Below are positions 1 through 6,406 of a stretch of DNA of 8,707 nucleotides, piece after piece (within the stretch, counting starts at the first letter, position 1; every line of letters begins with the position of its first letter). A program made the position numbers and the translations under genes. Under the pieces are notes generated by a model that was not told the DNA's origin, did not search any database, and saw nothing but the letters and a program-made list of their open reading frames with translations. Source of the DNA: Desulfohalobiaceae bacterium (GTDB taxonomy: Bacteria; Desulfobacterota; Desulfovibrionia; Desulfovibrionales; Desulfothermaceae); the NCBI GenBank assembly GCA_021737525.1, contig JAIPDU010000058.1, forward strand, positions 1 to 8,707, written 5' to 3'.

Positions 1-614
1 CTCCCATCGGGCAGGGTGATCTCCACCTGGTAGGTCTTGGCGTGCTCCGGGCCGAAGCTGTCCAGCAGGTAATATTTGGGGCGCTCCTGATACTGTTTTT
101 GAGTAATCTCCTGGAGCTTGCTTTTGGCGTCCTTCCTGGGATGGCCCCGGTTGTGCCGGCTGGGCCATTTGTCCGCAAAGAGCCCGAGGATGACCTGTTT
201 GACGGACTCGAATCCACTGTCCAGAAACACGGCCCCCAGAATGGATTCAATCGCGTCGCAGAGGATGGCGTCGCGTTCCCTTCCTCCTTGGATCTCTTCC
301 CCCCGGCCCAGGTAGAGATGATTCTGCAGTCCCAGCCTGCGGCCCATGTCCGCCAAAGCGGGTTCGCTGACCAGACGGGCCCGCATTCGGGTCAGATCCC
401 CTTCCCGGGTCCGGGGATACTTGAGATACAGCGCCTCGGATATGATGAGCTCCAGCACTGCGTCACCCAGAAACTCCAGCCGTTCGTTGTGCTCCAGGCT
501 GTTGTTGTATTCGTTGGCGTAGGAGCTGTGGATCAAGGCGGTTTGCAGGAGCTCTCTGTCGCGGAATCGATAGCCGATCCGCTCCTGGATCTCTTCCACG
601 GATGCGTCGCTCAT
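1..614 (-). CDS. rnc: Ribonuclease III (partial, C-terminus beyond the window)
   Basis: RNase III is a cytoplasmic, Mg-dependent endonuclease that cuts double-stranded RNA, including rRNA precursors and structured mRNA leaders. I translated this frame from the ATG at 614; it stays open for 204 codons to base 1. Residues 1-150 form the RNase III domain, with the signature NERLEFLGD at 43-51. The expected acidic metal ligands are E47, D51, D120 and E123. A double-stranded RNA-binding domain starts near residue 161 (KDAKSKLQE, then a stretch ending TYQVEITLPDG) and is cut off. Bacterial RNase III is usually about 220-250 residues, so roughly 20-40 are missing. A GGGAGG ribosome site lies 6 nt before the start. 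rnhA ends 25 bp upstream on the same strand, so the two are probably co-transcribed. No sign of decay is seen. Confidence 0.95.
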   Translation of the reverse strand, partial: MSDASVEEIQERIGYRFRDRELLQTALIHSSYANEYNNSLEHNERLEFLGDAVLELIISEALYLKYPRTREGDLTRMRARLVSEPALADMGRRLGLQNHLYLGRGEEIQGGRERDAILCDAIESILGAVFLDSGFESVKQVILGLFADKWPSRHNRGHPRKDAKSKLQEITQKQYQERPKYYLLDSFGPEHAKTYQVEITLPDG

Positions 615-639
615 AAATGCCTCCCGCGCAAGGACGGCG

Positions 640-1125
640 TCAGGATGATTCCATGCCCGGGTCCCCGGGTAGATTGGTTTTTTGGGCCTGCAGCTTGGCC
701 AGATGGTCGCAGCGCTCGTTCTCCTTCTGTCCGCTGTGGGCCTTGGTCCAGCTCAGATGGACCCGGTGCCGCTGCAGCTCTTTCAGGAGCGCCTCCCAGA
801 GATCCCGGTTCTTGACCGGTTTCTTGGAGGCGGTGCGCCAGCCGTTTTTGACCCATCCCGCAAGCCATCCCTTGTTCAGGGCGTCGTTGAGATAGCGGGA
901 GTCGGTGTAGGCCTCCACCCGGCAGGGAGTTTCCAGGGCATTCAGGGCCTGGATCAGGGCGGAGATTTCCATCCGGTTGTTGGTGGTTCTGCGGTATCCG
1001 CCTGCGATCTCGCGGCATTTCCCGCCGGACTTGATGAGCGCGGCCCAGCCTCCGGGGCCGGGATTGCCCAGGCAGGCCCCGTCGGTATAGATGGTCACCT
1101 GCGGAGTTTGCTCTGATTCTGTCAT
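640..1125 (-). CDS. rnhA: Ribonuclease HI
   Basis: RNase HI degrades the RNA strand of RNA:DNA hybrids, removing R-loops and primer remnants in the cytoplasm. The 161-residue product matches the usual length of about 155. It begins the fold with YTDGACLGNPGPGGW at 13-27. The four catalytic carboxylates are visible: D15, E53 (in NNRMEISAL), D75 (YTDSRYL) and D140 (ENERCDHLA). H130 in TKAHSGQ is the flexible-loop histidine. The substrate-handle segment is basic (KNGWRTASKKPVKNRDLW, 93-110), as in the Escherichia coli type. The ATG at 1125 has only a modest AGGA 9 nt upstream. It is followed by rnc after 25 bp and preceded by a 217-bp gap, so it is probably the first gene of an rnhA-rnc unit. 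Confidence 0.96.
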   Translation of the reverse strand: MTESEQTPQVTIYTDGACLGNPGPGGWAALIKSGGKCREIAGGYRRTTNNRMEISALIQALNALETPCRVEAYTDSRYLNDALNKGWLAGWVKNGWRTASKKPVKNRDLWEALLKELQRHRVHLSWTKAHSGQKENERCDHLAKLQAQKTNLPGDPGMESS

Positions 1126-1342
1126 GAGTGCCGGTCCTGTTTCGGGGTGTGGGAAGATGAACAGCGCTGTGCGCGGTAGGGGCCTTTCCGTCCGTTCCTA
1201 GACCATCCCGGGGGCTTGATCAAGCCCCGATAATGGATCCCCGGAATACCCAATCCGTACTCCCGCCCTCCCGGGGCAGGGTTTGTTGCATGGCCGCAAA
1301 ACGTGTCCAACATCCCGGTTCATCCAGGGAGGGGGCATGCCT
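1126..1342. other. Non-coding gap between the mutase gene and rnhA
   Basis: This gap of 217 bases holds no convincing gene. It contains the palindrome at 1203-1236 (listed separately), a 10-bp palindrome ACAGCGCTGT at 1161-1170 and two copies of CATCCCGG (near 1205 and 1311). For rnhA transcription on the minus strand there is a weak sigma-70-like pair: TTGATC at 1223-1218, a 17-nt spacer, then TAGGAA at 1200-1195. The -35 would lie inside the palindrome. The gap must also hold any terminator for the mutase gene ending at 1343, but no hairpin followed by a clear U-run is seen. Confidence 0.5.
1203..1236. repeat. Strong intergenic palindrome, possible dispersed element
   Basis: A perfect 18-bp palindrome GGGGCTTGATCAAGCCCC occupies 1211-1228. 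Outside it, CCAT at 1203-1206 and ATGG at 1233-1236 also pair, across a 4-nt symmetrical mismatch. As RNA it can fold into a 7-bp GC-rich stem with a GAUC loop. No T-run follows on either strand, so it is a poor intrinsic terminator. It could be an operator for rnhA, a structured 3' end for the mutase mRNA, or one copy of a repetitive extragenic palindrome. One window cannot distinguish these. Confidence 0.6.
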
Positions 1343-2722
1343 CTATCCGCGCAGCTCCTCGATCCATCCCTGCAAGGGCGCTTCGAAGAATTCCCGGATC
1401 TCCCGGAGTTGCTTCTCCGTCTCCGCCTCGAAGCGCATGACGAGAACGGCCTGGGTGTTGGAGGCCCGCACCAGGCCCCATCCGTCGCTGAAATTGATCC
1501 GCACGCCGTCCACATCCAGGACCTGGAAGTCTCCGGATAGCCCCTTGAAATAGTCCACCGCCTTGTCCACGACCCGGAATTTGATGTTGTCCGGGCAGTC
1601 CAGCCGTATTTCCGGTGTGTTGTGGGTTTCCGGCCAATTGTTGAGATAGGCGCTCAGGGGTTTCTCCACGTCCTGGCTCATGATCTCCGTGAGGCGGGCA
1701 GATGCGTAGATTGCGTCGTCGAAGCCGTAATAGCGGTCCGCGAAGAACATGTGGCCGCTCATCTCCCCGGCGAGCTTGGCCCCGACCTGGCGCATCTTGT
1801 CCTTGATCAGCGAGTGTCCCGTCTTCCACATCAGGGGCTGCCCCCCGTGCTCCTCGATGTCCTTGAACAGGAGATGGGAGCACTTGACCTCGCCGATGAC
1901 GTGGGCCCCGGGATGTTGACGGAGCATATCCCTGGCGAAGATGGCCAGCAGCTGGTCCCCGTAGAGCACCCCGGCCCCTTCGTCCACCACACCGATACGG
2001 TCTCCGTCGCCGTCCAGCCCGATGCCCGCGTGCGCCCCGTTGTCCAGGACCGCCTGCTTCAGGTCGCGGATGTTGTCCATGACTGTGGGATCCGGGTGGT
2101 GATTGGGAAAATTCGGGTCCGATTCGCAATAGATGGGGATGACCTCGGCGCCGATGCGCTCCAGGAGGGAGGCGCAGATGCGGCCGGCGCTCCCGTTGCC
2201 GCCATCCACCACGACCCGGACCGGCTCCCGGAGCTGGATTCCAGCGGCGATCTCCCGCATGTACTCCTCTATGGGGTCGAGCTCGCTTGCCACGCCCTGT
2301 CCGGTTTCGAATTCGCCGCTTTCCAGGATATGGCGGATCTTCTGCAGTTGGTCGGTGTGGATGGTGTTGTCCCCGGCCCAGACCTTGAAGCCGTTGTACT
2401 CCGAAGGATTGTGACTGGCGGTGATCATGACCCCGGCGCGGCAGCCCAGGGTGGAAACCGTATAGTAGAATACCGGGGTGGGCACCATGGGCAACATTAC
2501 GGCGTCCACGCCGGTGGCGACAAGCCCCCGCACGATGCTGGCCTGGTACTCGGTGGAGCTGTGCCGGTTGTCCCTGCCCACAACTGCCCGGGTCAGGCCC
2601 AGTTGCCGGAAGTAGGTGCCGCAGGCGCGACCCAGTTCCTCCACACTCCGCGGATCGAAATCCTCATCCACGAGACCGCGTATGTCGTAGGCCCGAAAGC
2701 AGTCCGGATTGATGTGACCCAT
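1343..2722 (-). CDS. algC: Phosphomannomutase/phosphoglucomutase, AlgC type
   Basis: This enzyme interconverts hexose 6-phosphates and 1-phosphates (mannose and/or glucose), feeding nucleotide sugars for LPS and exopolysaccharide synthesis. Its 459 residues match the family's usual 450-465. All four alpha-D-phosphohexomutase domains are present. The phosphoserine loop TASHNP has the catalytic S103. The metal loop DGDGD lies at 237-241, the sugar-binding GEMSGH at 319-324, and the phosphate-binding RASNT at 419-423. FRAYDIRG (9-16), FPNHHPDP (205-212) and MWKTGHSLIK (298-307) resemble Pseudomonas AlgC closely, so dual mannose/glucose specificity is likely. Substrate preference and the gene symbol are inferred from family likeness. 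The ATG at 2722 has AAGGAG 6 nt upstream. It diverges from hflK and probably has its own promoter. Confidence 0.93.
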   Translation of the reverse strand: MGHINPDCFRAYDIRGLVDEDFDPRSVEELGRACGTYFRQLGLTRAVVGRDNRHSSTEYQASIVRGLVATGVDAVMLPMVPTPVFYYTVSTLGCRAGVMITASHNPSEYNGFKVWAGDNTIHTDQLQKIRHILESGEFETGQGVASELDPIEEYMREIAAGIQLREPVRVVVDGGNGSAGRICASLLERIGAEVIPIYCESDPNFPNHHPDPTVMDNIRDLKQAVLDNGAHAGIGLDGDGDRIGVVDEGAGVLYGDQLLAIFARDMLRQHPGAHVIGEVKCSHLLFKDIEEHGGQPLMWKTGHSLIKDKMRQVGAKLAGEMSGHMFFADRYYGFDDAIYASARLTEIMSQDVEKPLSAYLNNWPETHNTPEIRLDCPDNIKFRVVDKAVDYFKGLSGDFQVLDVDGVRINFSDGWGLVRASNTQAVLVMRFEAETEKQLREIREFFEAPLQGWIEELRG

Positions 2723-2752
2723 GTCTCGCTCCTTAAGTTGTTTTTTGCAGGA

Positions 2753-2780
2753 ATGTTACACAGGATGATTCCTGGTGCAA
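2753..2780 (-). promoter_or_regulatory. Candidate sigma-70 promoter for the mutase gene
   Basis: Read on the minus strand, TTGCAC (2780-2775) is followed after 16 nt by TAACAT (2758-2753). Transcription would start near 2746, about 23 nt before the ATG at 2722, leaving room for the AAGGAG site. The -35 match is poor and no start site has been mapped, so this is a suggestion only. Confidence 0.35.
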
Positions 2781-2811
2781 GGCGAAGAGAGCCGGGATTT
2801 TCCGGAATTCC

Positions 2812-2840
2812 TTGACCCCGATCCGCCTCTGGGGTACTGT
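2812..2840 (+). promoter_or_regulatory. Candidate sigma-70 promoter for hflKC
   Basis: TTGACC at 2812-2817 matches five of six consensus -35 bases. After a 17-nt spacer, TACTGT at 2835-2840 keeps the most conserved T, A and final T of a -10 box. Transcription would start near 2847 and leave a leader of about 140 nt before hflK. That leader would carry both copies of the hairpin motif at 2865 and 2944. Confidence 0.45.
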
Positions 2841-2843
2841 ACC
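2833..2843. promoter_or_regulatory. Inverted repeat over the candidate hflKC -10 box
   Basis: GGTAC-T-GTACC is a perfect 11-bp inverted repeat with a one-base centre. It overlaps the proposed -10 box of the hflKC promoter, a position suited to a repressor operator. It is short enough to arise by chance, and no regulator family is recognised. Confidence 0.3.
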
Positions 2844-2864
2844 TTGCTCGTCGGCTGGTATGGA

Positions 2865-2961
2865 TGTGCCGATATGCGGCCTATTCGGATGCATCGCTAA
2901 CGGGTCCGGATGAGATGTTCGTTCGGATCGCGGGCGATGGGGCTGTGCCGCGTATGCGGCA
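2865..2961. repeat. Two copies of a hairpin motif ahead of hflK
   Basis: TGTGCCGATATGCGGC (2865-2880) and TGTGCCGCGTATGCGGC (2944-2960) are near-identical direct repeats 79 bp apart. They differ by an A versus CG just before the shared TATGCGGC. Each can fold. The downstream copy gives a 6-bp stem TGCCGC/GCGGCA with a GTAT loop (2946-2961). The upstream copy gives a 4-bp GCCG/CGGC stem. The second hairpin ends about 16 nt before the hflK ribosome site, so it could affect translation or mRNA stability, or the pair could be protein binding sites. Confidence 0.55.
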
Positions 2962-2985
2962 GTGATGCGGAACAGGCAGGAGTTT

Positions 2986-4092
2986 ATGAACTGGGATTGG
3001 GATCGACTCCAACAACAGCGTCGCAATAGACAGGGCGGCGGAGGCGGTGGAAGGCCGTCTCCGGACTGGGAAGAGCTGAAACGGAAGCTGAGCCAGCTTG
3101 CCAGATTAAGGCTCTCCGGTGTGGGAATCATCCTTGGCATTATCCTCGCCGTTTGGCTGGCCAGTGGGATCTACTTCGTCGACCCCGACGAAGTCGGCGT
3201 GGTCAAGCGCTTCGGGGCCTATGTCCGGAAAGTGCAGTCCGGCCCGCACTACCATCTGCCCTATCCCGTGGAAACGGTACAAACCCCCAGCGTGACCACG
3301 GTGCGCCGCATCGAGATCGGGTTCCGGATGCCGGAGGGCAGATCGGAGCTGGTCAAGTCCAGCTTCCGCAAGGTGCCCAAGGAATCGCTCATGCTCACCG
3401 GGGACGAGAACCTGGTCAATGTGCAGTACACCGTGCAGTACACCATCAAGGACGCTGTGAAATATCTGTATCAGATCAGTGAGTCCCGGACCGCGGTCAA
3501 GGAGGCCGCGGAGGCCTCCATGCGCGATGTGGTGGGAAGCAACGAGATCGGGGACATCCTGACCACACAGAAGTTCGAGATCCAGAACGAGTGCCAGGAG
3601 CTGTTGCAGAGGATACTGGACAGCTATAACAGCGGGATCCAGGTTTCCTCGGTCAAGATGCAGGACGTGCATCCCCCGGACCAGGTCAGGGATGCCTTCA
3701 AGGATGTGGCCAGCGCCCGCGAGGATAAGAGCACCCTGATCAATGAGGCCCGTGCCTACCGCAACAAGATCATTCCCGAGGCGCGCGGCCGTGTGGCGAG
3801 CATCCTCAACGAGGCCGAGGCGTACAAGGAGACCAAGGTCCGCCGCGCCGAGGGGGAGGCGACCCGTTTCGACAAGCTCCTGACGGAGTACCGCAAGGCC
3901 GAGCGCATCACCCGAAAGCGCCTCTATCTGGAGGCGATGCAGGATGTCTTCGGCAGCGTCAAGCAAAAGACGATCCTGACGGACAGCGCCTCGGAAAACA
4001 TAGTCCCTTATCTTCCCCTGGACCAGCTCACAGGTACAAAGCGAACCCTCCCGAAGGGGACGGGGCAAAGGCAAGGATCCGGAGGCAACTAG
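2986..4092 (+). CDS. hflK: HflK, SPFH-family FtsH modulator subunit
   Basis: HflK and HflC form a large membrane assembly, with most of each protein on the periplasmic side, that surrounds and modulates the FtsH protease. The 368-residue product has a cytoplasmic Gly/Arg-rich N-terminus (six glycines at 17-22). One membrane anchor lies at about 44-64, followed by an SPFH/prohibitin domain from about residue 65. Family hallmarks include VDPDEVGVVKRFG (65-77), the segment around NVQYTVQYTIKD (145-156), and PPDQVRDAFKDV (230-241) leading into a charged alanine/glutamate-rich coiled coil to about 310. The Gly-rich C-terminus ends GSGGN. I chose the ATG at 2986, which gives the N-terminus MNWDWDRL and has AGGAG just 3 nt upstream. 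The in-frame GTG at 2962 and ATG at 2965 lack a ribosome site. hflC starts two bases after the stop. Confidence 0.92.
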   Translation: MNWDWDRLQQQRRNRQGGGGGGRPSPDWEELKRKLSQLARLRLSGVGIILGIILAVWLASGIYFVDPDEVGVVKRFGAYVRKVQSGPHYHLPYPVETVQTPSVTTVRRIEIGFRMPEGRSELVKSSFRKVPKESLMLTGDENLVNVQYTVQYTIKDAVKYLYQISESRTAVKEAAEASMRDVVGSNEIGDILTTQKFEIQNECQELLQRILDSYNSGIQVSSVKMQDVHPPDQVRDAFKDVASAREDKSTLINEARAYRNKIIPEARGRVASILNEAEAYKETKVRRAEGEATRFDKLLTEYRKAERITRKRLYLEAMQDVFGSVKQKTILTDSASENIVPYLPLDQLTGTKRTLPKGTGQRQGSGGN

Positions 4093-4094
4093 GT

Positions 4095-4973
4095 ATGGCC
4101 CAGGCGAAATTTTCCCCGGTAGCCGGGGTGGTGATTCTGCTGCTCCTGGTGCTGGGGGTCTCCCAGAGTTTTTATATCGTGGATCAGACCCAGCGGGGCC
4201 TTCTCCTTCAGATGGGCGATCCGGTGAAGGAGAACGTGCCTCCGGGGTTGCACTTCAAGATGCCCCTGATTCAGGATGCGGTGATCTACGACCACCGTAT
4301 CCTGGAGTACGACGCCCAGCCCAAGGAAGTGGTGACCAAGGAAAAGAAGGCCCTGGTTGTTGACAATTACGCTCGCTGGCGGATCGAGGATACGCTTGCC
4401 TTCTATCGCACGGCCAGAACGGTGGACGGGGGGATCTCCAGGCTGAACGACATCGTCTATTCCCAGCTCCGGGTTGCCCTGGGCAGGCACACCCTCAACG
4501 AGATCGTGACCACCCAGCGCAATGAGATCATGCGCAACGTGGCGGATCAGGCAGCGAAAGAGCTGGACAAGTTCGGGATCAAGCTGATTGATGTGCGGAT
4601 CAAGCGGACCGATCTGCCCGAGGAGAATCAGAAGGCCATATTTGAACGGATGCGCTCCGAGCGGAAGCAGCAGGCCAGGAAATACCGCTCCGAGGGCAGG
4701 GAAGAGGCGGAGGAGCTTCGGGCCGAAGCGGAAAAGGAGCGCTCCATCATGCTCGCCGAGGCCAGGCGCAAAGCCCAGTCCCTCCGAGGCGAGGGGGATG
4801 CGAAAGCCACCGCGGTGTACGCCGCTTCCTACGGCAAGTCCCCAGAGTTCTATGCCTTCACCCGGAGCATGGAGCTCTACCGGCAGAGCCTGGGCAACAA
4901 AACCTCCCTGCTTCTAACCCCGCAGAGCGAGCTCTTTCAGTATTTTCGCTCCATGGACGGACAGAAAGAGTAG
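4095..4973 (+). CDS. hflC: HflC, SPFH-family FtsH modulator subunit
   Basis: HflC is the partner of HflK in the inner-membrane complex that regulates FtsH. Its 292 residues begin with a signal-anchor helix at about 9-27. An SPFH domain starts at about 28 (FYIVDQTQRGLLLQMGDP, 26-43) and includes the conserved VVDNYARWRIED (88-99). The clearest hallmark is RIKRTDLPEENQ (168-179) followed by IFERMRSERKQQARKYRSEG (182-201), then a charged coiled coil. It is shorter than the 334-residue Escherichia coli protein, mostly by lacking inserts, and looks complete. GGAGG at 4081-4085, inside the end of hflK, sits 9 nt before the ATG. The two-base spacing implies translational coupling and near-equal production of the two subunits. 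No ftsH, hfq or hflX lies in the window. Confidence 0.94.
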   Translation: MAQAKFSPVAGVVILLLLVLGVSQSFYIVDQTQRGLLLQMGDPVKENVPPGLHFKMPLIQDAVIYDHRILEYDAQPKEVVTKEKKALVVDNYARWRIEDTLAFYRTARTVDGGISRLNDIVYSQLRVALGRHTLNEIVTTQRNEIMRNVADQAAKELDKFGIKLIDVRIKRTDLPEENQKAIFERMRSERKQQARKYRSEGREEAEELRAEAEKERSIMLAEARRKAQSLRGEGDAKATAVYAASYGKSPEFYAFTRSMELYRQSLGNKTSLLLTPQSELFQYFRSMDGQKE

Positions 4974-4983
4974 CTACGACGAC

Positions 4984-5010
4984 GCCCCCGAGGCCGTCCG
5001 CTTCGGGGGC
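4984..5010. terminator. GC-rich hairpin between converging hflC and lpxB
   Basis: GCCCCCGA (4984-4991) pairs perfectly with TCGGGGGC (5003-5010). Inside, a G-U and two GC pairs extend this to 11 bp around the 5-nt loop CGTCC. It starts 11 bp after the hflC stop and 43 bp beyond the lpxB stop, so it could end transcription from both sides. Neither side has a true U-run (TTCCCGCC follows on plus, GTCGTCG on minus). It may therefore be a weak or factor-assisted terminator, or a 3'-end stabiliser. Confidence 0.6.
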
Positions 5011-5052
5011 TTCCCGCCTATTGTCTCCTTGAGCCCGTTCCCATCCGAAAAA

Positions 5053-6288
5053 CTAGCTCCCTTCCGCGGATTCCCCGCAGCCCTTTTCTTCCCGGGACTG
5101 CATATCCCCGAGGATGATGCGGGCGCTCTCTTCCGCGGCATGCTTTTGTCCCAGCTCCTGACGCAGGGTGCGCAGCTCGTTCCGGATGCGCTGCAGCTCG
5201 GCGGGGTCCCGCAACCAGCTTGCGGCCTGTTCGGCCAACAGATCCGCTCGGGCCCTGGACTGGACGAACTCGGGAAAGACCTCGCGCTCCAGGACAAGGT
5301 TGGGCAGGCTGATCCAGGGCACGTCCACGGCGAGCCAGGCCACGGCGTAGCTGAGAGCGGAGAGCTTGTAGGCGATGATCGCGGGAGTGGTGAGGAGACC
5401 GCACTCCAGACTGGCCGTGCCGGAGGTGGTCAGGGCCAGGCTGCAGGACCGGATCCGCTCGTAGCGTTCCCGGAAGGGACAGATGCTGAGCGGGATCTCT
5501 TGGGGCCAGTGCGCGGTCAGCTCTTCGTCCTCTACACCAGGGGCCCGTATCAGGTGGAATTCCAGGTCCGGAAACCGCTGCTGCAGGGTCCGGCACGCCG
5601 CGGCGAATTGGGGAAGGAGCCTGCGGATCTCCATCTTCCGGCTCCCGGGCAGCACGGCGATTCTTCGTGCGGATGCGGGCTGTTCGGATGAGGGCTGCCG
5701 GGGAGTGATATATTGCACCAGGGGATGCCCCACGAAGTCCGCCTGGACATTGTGCCCGGCGTAGAAGGCCTGCTCGAAGGGAAGGATGCACAGCATGCGC
5801 CGGACGTGTTCCCGGATGAAGGCGACCCGGCCCTTGCGCCAGGCCCAGACCTGGGGGCTGATATAGTAGTACACCGGGATGCCGAGGCGGGAGGCCATCT
5901 TGGCTACGCGGAAGTGGAAGTCCGGGGCGTCGAGAAGCACGAGGCAGCGGGGAGGGCGTTCCAGCAGAATACGCTTGATTCGGCGGTAGAGGGCGAGAAC
6001 GCGGGGCAGGAGGCCCAGGACCTCGCTAATGCCCATGGCGGAGAGCTCCTCCGCGCGGCCGGCGCTCTCGAGTCCTTCGCCGCGCATGAGCTCTCCGCCG
6101 ATGCCCAGAAAGACAAGGTCCGGATCCCTGTGGCGCATTGAGCGCATGAGATCAGCGCCGTGAAGATCCGCAGAGGTCTCCGCGGCGCTGATCCAGATGG
6201 GGCCGTCCCTTGTGGCCGGAGGGGAGGCGGGGGATGCTTCGTTTCCCACTGCGGCTCCGGTTTGCATGTCCCCGCTTTGTCGCGTCAT
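5053..6288 (-). CDS. lpxB: Lipid-A-disaccharide synthase
   Basis: LpxB joins UDP-2,3-diacylglucosamine to lipid X to make the lipid A disaccharide at the inner membrane. It is a GT19 glycosyltransferase with two Rossmann-like domains. From the ATG at 6288 the product has 411 residues, against a usual 380 or so. Visible motifs are MGISEVLG (85-92), LDAPDFH (119-125, with the aspartate proposed as catalytic), PQVWAWR (145-151), LPFEQAF (169-175), LPGSR (213-217), TTSGTASLE (287-295) and SLPN (327-330). The N-terminal loop reads AETSAD (36-41) where GETSGD is usual. The start is unsure. ATG 6288 has no ribosome site and sits just after a hairpin. GTG at 6249 has GGAG 5 nt upstream and gives 398 residues, closer to the family. 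ATG 6267 is also possible. It converges on hflC. Confidence 0.9.
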   Translation of the reverse strand: MTRQSGDMQTGAAVGNEASPASPPATRDGPIWISAAETSADLHGADLMRSMRHRDPDLVFLGIGGELMRGEGLESAGRAEELSAMGISEVLGLLPRVLALYRRIKRILLERPPRCLVLLDAPDFHFRVAKMASRLGIPVYYYISPQVWAWRKGRVAFIREHVRRMLCILPFEQAFYAGHNVQADFVGHPLVQYITPRQPSSEQPASARRIAVLPGSRKMEIRRLLPQFAAACRTLQQRFPDLEFHLIRAPGVEDEELTAHWPQEIPLSICPFRERYERIRSCSLALTTSGTASLECGLLTTPAIIAYKLSALSYAVAWLAVDVPWISLPNLVLEREVFPEFVQSRARADLLAEQAASWLRDPAELQRIRNELRTLRQELGQKHAAEESARIILGDMQSREEKGCGESAEGS

Positions 6289-6317
6289 GGAATAAAGACC
6301 CGCCGCTCCAGCGGGCC
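6289..6317 (-). terminator. Terminator-like hairpin between pnp and lpxB
   Basis: On the minus strand GGCCCGC and GCGGGTC form a 7-bp stem (one G-U pair; plus positions 6311-6317 with 6297-6303) around a 7-nt loop. TTTATT follows directly at 6296-6291. This is the closest to an intrinsic terminator seen in the window, though the stem is short and the U-run interrupted. It ends two bases before the ATG at 6288, so it would limit pnp read-through and also mask a start there. This favours a lower lpxB start such as GTG 6249. Confidence 0.45.
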
Positions 6318-6406
6318 CTGTGGTCTGCAGGGATCCACAGCTCCGCTGTGGTCGAGCCGATACGGCCCTTGCCGGACGAGCCGGACAGCGGCGCGCGGTG
6401 TTCTTC
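6289..6406 (-). other. pnp-lpxB gap with competing hairpins
   Basis: These 118 bases hold no gene. CTGTGG (6318-6323), CCACAG (6335-6340) and CTGTGG (6346-6351) occur in order. The middle block can pair with either neighbour, giving a 6-bp stem with an 11-nt loop or one with a 5-nt loop, but not both. A 7-bp direct repeat GCCGGAC occurs at 6371-6377 and 6380-6386. The layout resembles an antiterminator/terminator switch upstream of the hairpin at 6297-6317, but pairing alone does not prove this. Confidence 0.45.

Noticed and set aside
42..815. A 257-codon plus-strand open frame across rnc and the rnhA end
   Set aside because: It crosses two well-supported minus-strand genes and the gap between them, and shows no domain.
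1122..1515. Small open frames in the gap before rnhA, on both strands
   Set aside because: They lack ribosome sites, run into the mutase gene in other frames, and have odd composition. The gap is better read as non-coding.
1622..2815. A 397-codon open frame opposite the mutase gene
   Set aside because: Antisense shadow of a complete phosphohexomutase. No recognisable motif and no ribosome site that stands out.
2962..2985. Earlier hflK starts at GTG 2962 or ATG 2965
   Set aside because: Neither has a ribosome site, and the hairpin at 2946-2961 lies directly in front of them. ATG 2986 has AGGAG and gives the expected MNWDW start.
3106..4074. A 322-codon open frame on the minus strand opposite hflK
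   Set aside because: Antisense shadow. hflK on the plus strand carries full SPFH and HflK hallmarks.
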